Source: Saprospiraceae bacterium
Lineage (GTDB): Bacteria > Bacteroidota > Bacteroidia > Chitinophagales > Saprospiraceae
NCBI GenBank assembly: GCA_023299965.1
Contig: JALZVN010000284.1
Location: 1-8,311 of the forward strand
DNA: 8,311 bases
Direction of reading: 5' to 3'
The notes below the pieces were generated by a model. That model worked only from the letters and a program-made list of their open reading frames with translations. It was not told the origin of the DNA and did no database searches. The stretch's first letter is position 1; each line of letters begins with the position of its first letter. A program made the position numbers and the translations under genes. Below, in pieces: positions 6,691-8,311 of this stretch.

Positions 6691-7814
6691 TCCGCTAAGA
6701 ATACATTTGTATCTCTAGTGCCTCCATTGTTTCTATTACTAGAAAAAGCCAAATATTTCCCATCGTAAGAGAACATTGGGAAGGCATCAAAAGTATCATC
6801 AAAGGTGATTTGCTTCAAGTCAGAGCCATCTTCATTGATAGAGAATATATTAAATACTCGACCAGAAGGTTGGTGATGATTGGTAGAGAATAAAATCGTC
6901 TTTCCATTTGGGTGATAATACGGAGCCCAATTGGCTTTGCCTAAATCCGTGATTTGCTTCAGATTACTACCATCGATATTGCAGGTATAGATTTCCATAT
7001 TGGTCGGTTGAACCAATCCACGATCCAAAAATGATTTATAGTTTTTGACTTCCGCATCTGTCGTTGGGCGAGAAGATCTAAATACCAATTTTTTTCCATC
7101 AGGAGAGAAAAACGCACCACCGTCATATCCTAGACCAGACGTGATTTGCTTAACATTTTTTCCATTGATATCCATTGTATAGAGCTCTAAATCACCAGAA
7201 CGCATAGAGGTGAATACTATCATTTTGCCATCAGGAGACAAGGTAGCTTCCGCATCGTATCCAGGATCTTTGGTCAATTGCTTCACAATTTTACCAGACA
7301 TGTCAGACACAAATATGTCAAAGGATTCATAGATTGGCCAAACGTATTTTCCATCGACAGTACGTGGAGAGTCAGGGCAATTTTCATCTGCCAAGTGAGT
7401 AGAAGCATATAGTACTGTACTATCTCCAGGCATAAAGTAAGAACAAGTAGTTCTTCCTTTACCAGTGCTCAATAAAGGCGGCTTAGTCCCTTTGTCTGTC
7501 CCTGTCAGCGGCATCATGAATATCTGATCACAAGGCGCATCCCATTTTTCATTACTTGCTTGAAAAACCAATTTAGTATTGTCAAAACTAAAGTAAGCCT
7601 CCGCATTATCCCCGCCAAAGGTAAGTTGCGATAGGTTTTTAAAATTTTTCTCTTGATCGTATTGAAGTTTACCACTTGGTTGGCTAGTTGCAGGTTGACT
7701 GGTTGCTGCTGCTTTAGTCGCCGCTGCCGCTACTTTTTGCGTTGCATTTTCTGAACCGCAAGCGATTATTAAAAAGCTAGCGAATAGTACAAGTATATGT
7801 CTCATTTTTCCCAT
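6678..7814 (-). CDS. PD40 / TolB-like six-bladed beta-propeller lipoprotein
   Basis: Predicted envelope lipoprotein, function unknown. The signal peptide is hydrophobic and ends FLIIAC (lipidated Cys19). It is followed by a low-complexity Ala/Thr/Ser/Gln/Pro tether (about 22-48) with an imperfect TSQP repeat. Residues about 55-378 hold six WD40-like PD40 units. The clearest cores are TLSPDGKMIVFTS (191-203), FSPDGKKLVFRSS (236-248), HPNGKTILFST (301-311) and FSYDGKYLAFSSN (348-360), with blade ends such as GKNVKQIT, GSNLKQIT and GSDLKQIT; two more divergent blades lie near 72-102 and 124-180. Cysteines at 95, 124, 146 and 278 could form disulfides. The fold resembles the TolB propeller, but length and lipid anchor differ from TolB and no Tol/Pal gene is near. 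Two ATGs are possible, 7814 and 7805 (Met4); a promoter ending at 7820 leaves almost no leader for the first, so 7805 may be the true start. It forms an operon with nth downstream. Confidence 0.88.
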   Translation of the reverse strand: MGKMRHILVLFASFLIIACGSENATQKVAAAATKAAATSQPATSQPSGKLQYDQEKNFKNLSQLTFGGDNAEAYFSFDNTKLVFQASNEKWDAPCDQIFMMPLTGTDKGTKPPLLSTGKGRTTCSYFMPGDSTVLYASTHLADENCPDSPRTVDGKYVWPIYESFDIFVSDMSGKIVKQLTKDPGYDAEATLSPDGKMIVFTSMRSGDLELYTMDINGKNVKQITSGLGYDGGAFFSPDGKKLVFRSSRPTTDAEVKNYKSFLDRGLVQPTNMEIYTCNIDGSNLKQITDLGKANWAPYYHPNGKTILFSTNHHQPSGRVFNIFSINEDGSDLKQITFDDTFDAFPMFSYDGKYLAFSSNRNNGGTRDTNVFLAEWQD

Positions 7815-7819
7815 TTTTG

Positions 7820-7850
7820 CAAAGATATTTTATTCGCACGAAGGGACAAA
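7820..7850 (-). promoter_or_regulatory. Consensus Bacteroidota promoter for the propeller lipoprotein-nth operon
   Basis: Read on the minus strand: TTTG (7850-7847), a 19-base spacer, then TATCTTTG (7827-7820), an exact match to TTTG-N19-TAnnTTTG, the phylum's housekeeping promoter. Transcription would start around 7814-7816. The first ATG (7814) would then be leaderless or nearly so, while the ATG at 7805 would have a leader of about ten bases. Confidence 0.82.
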
Positions 7851-7882
7851 CTATTCCCCCTATATCTGCGTTTTAATGAAAT

Positions 7883-7900
7883 ATAATCATATTTGATTAT
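7883..7900. promoter_or_regulatory. 18-bp near-perfect palindrome in the divergent gap, possible operator
   Basis: ATAATCA (7883-7889) and TGATTAT (7894-7900) are exact reverse complements around the spacer TATT; 16 of 18 bases are symmetrical. It lies 33 bp upstream of the -33 element of the leftward promoter and 55 bp upstream of the VOC gene start, a place where a dimeric regulator could act on either gene. No regulator gene is in the window. The site is AT-rich, so chance cannot be excluded. The rest of the gap (7815-7955) shows no clear promoter for the VOC gene; CATATTTG at 7888-7895 is one base off a -7 element. Confidence 0.4.
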
Positions 7901-7955
7901 TCAAGCTGTTATGCCATTCTTTAGTCAAATGGTAATACATTAGTAGACAAAGTAT

Positions 7956-8311
7956 ATGCTTCAGAAAGTTGATCACATTATTTACGCAGTAGCAGATCTA
8001 GATCAAAGCGTCAAGAAATTTAAAGAAGCTACCGATTTACAAGTTTTTCCAGGTGGCGAACACCAGGATAGAGGTACCCATAACGCTATCTTGCGTATTG
8101 GCGATAAGACCTACTTAGAGTTTTTGGCGAAAAAAAAATCCAGTCAGCCCTTTCATAGCCAAACCTGGATGGGGCTCGATCTACTTCAAGAAGATAAAAT
8201 CACCCGTTGGTCCTTAGCCTCTGACAATGTAGAACAAGAATCTTTATTCCTCAAAAAATTTAAGGAACCTCTAGCCAATATTGTGATAGGAAGCCGTGCT
8301 AAAAAGGATGG
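7956..8311 (+). CDS. VOC / glyoxalase-like domain protein (3'-truncated by window edge)
   Basis: The ATG at 7956 opens a frame that runs to the window end (118 full codons) with no stop. The product starts MLQKVDHIIYAVADLDQSVKKF, a classic first strand and helix of the vicinal-oxygen-chelate fold. Then come FPGGEHQDRGTHNAILRIGD (31-50) and KTYLEFLA (51-58), which match the Glyoxalase_3-type (PF13468) pattern of a GG-H-x-GTHN loop followed by a Y-L-E strand. His7 and Glu55 are the likely metal ligands of the first half. Full-length relatives are usually some 200-280 residues, so about half is missing. VOC proteins include lyases, isomerases and dioxygenases, and the substrate cannot be told. 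It is divergent from the propeller lipoprotein operon and may share control through the gap palindrome. Confidence 0.85.
   Translation, partial: MLQKVDHIIYAVADLDQSVKKFKEATDLQVFPGGEHQDRGTHNAILRIGDKTYLEFLAKKKSSQPFHSQTWMGLDLLQEDKITRWSLASDNVEQESLFLKKFKEPLANIVIGSRAKKD

Noticed and set aside
1..8311. Search for a new defence, mobile or biosynthetic system
   Set aside because: All complete genes fall into known envelope or housekeeping families; there is no integrase, transposase, phage gene, CRISPR repeat, tRNA or rRNA, and no cluster of unknown genes.

Overview
The window comes from a low-GC genome of the phylum Bacteroidota. Several independent signs point there. The outer-membrane Omp85 protein carries its own lipoprotein signal (a TamL-type protein). 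The thioredoxin lipoprotein has the DUF4369-like plus TlpA layout common in this phylum. Start codons lack Shine-Dalgarno sequences. Two promoters fit the phylum's TTG / TAnnTTTG consensus, one of them exactly. I cannot place it more finely from sequence alone.

Layout, left to right. (1) The 3' two-thirds of purL (purine synthesis, 1-1545), followed after 16 bp by a co-directional TlpA-like thioredoxin lipoprotein (1562-2650). (2) A strong symmetrical terminator (2679-2713) shared with the convergent SpoU/TrmH-type RNA methyltransferase gene (2792-3541, minus strand), whose stop codon lies in a perfect 22-bp tandem duplication. (3) A very tight divergent pair: the methyltransferase start and the tamL start are only 16 bp apart, so the tamL promoter candidate lies inside the methyltransferase gene. 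(4) tamL (3558-5990), convergent with nth (endonuclease III, 6031-6690, minus). (5) A PD40/TolB-like beta-propeller lipoprotein (6678-7814, minus) that overlaps the nth start by 13 bp, forming a two-gene operon driven by a textbook Bacteroidota promoter (7820-7850). (6) A divergent gap with an 18-bp palindrome, then the 5' part of a VOC/glyoxalase-like gene (7956 to the window end, plus).

The genes are mostly envelope and housekeeping functions: three predicted lipoproteins (thiol-disulfide chemistry, outer-membrane assembly, propeller), one RNA-modification enzyme, one base-excision-repair enzyme and one purine enzyme. I see no RNA genes, CRISPR arrays, insertion sequences, phage genes or defence systems, and no convincing new multi-gene system. 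The points most worth a second look are the incomplete cysteine cluster of Nth, tamL without an adjacent tamB, the lipoprotein-nth overlap, and the small regulatory and repeat features in the gaps.
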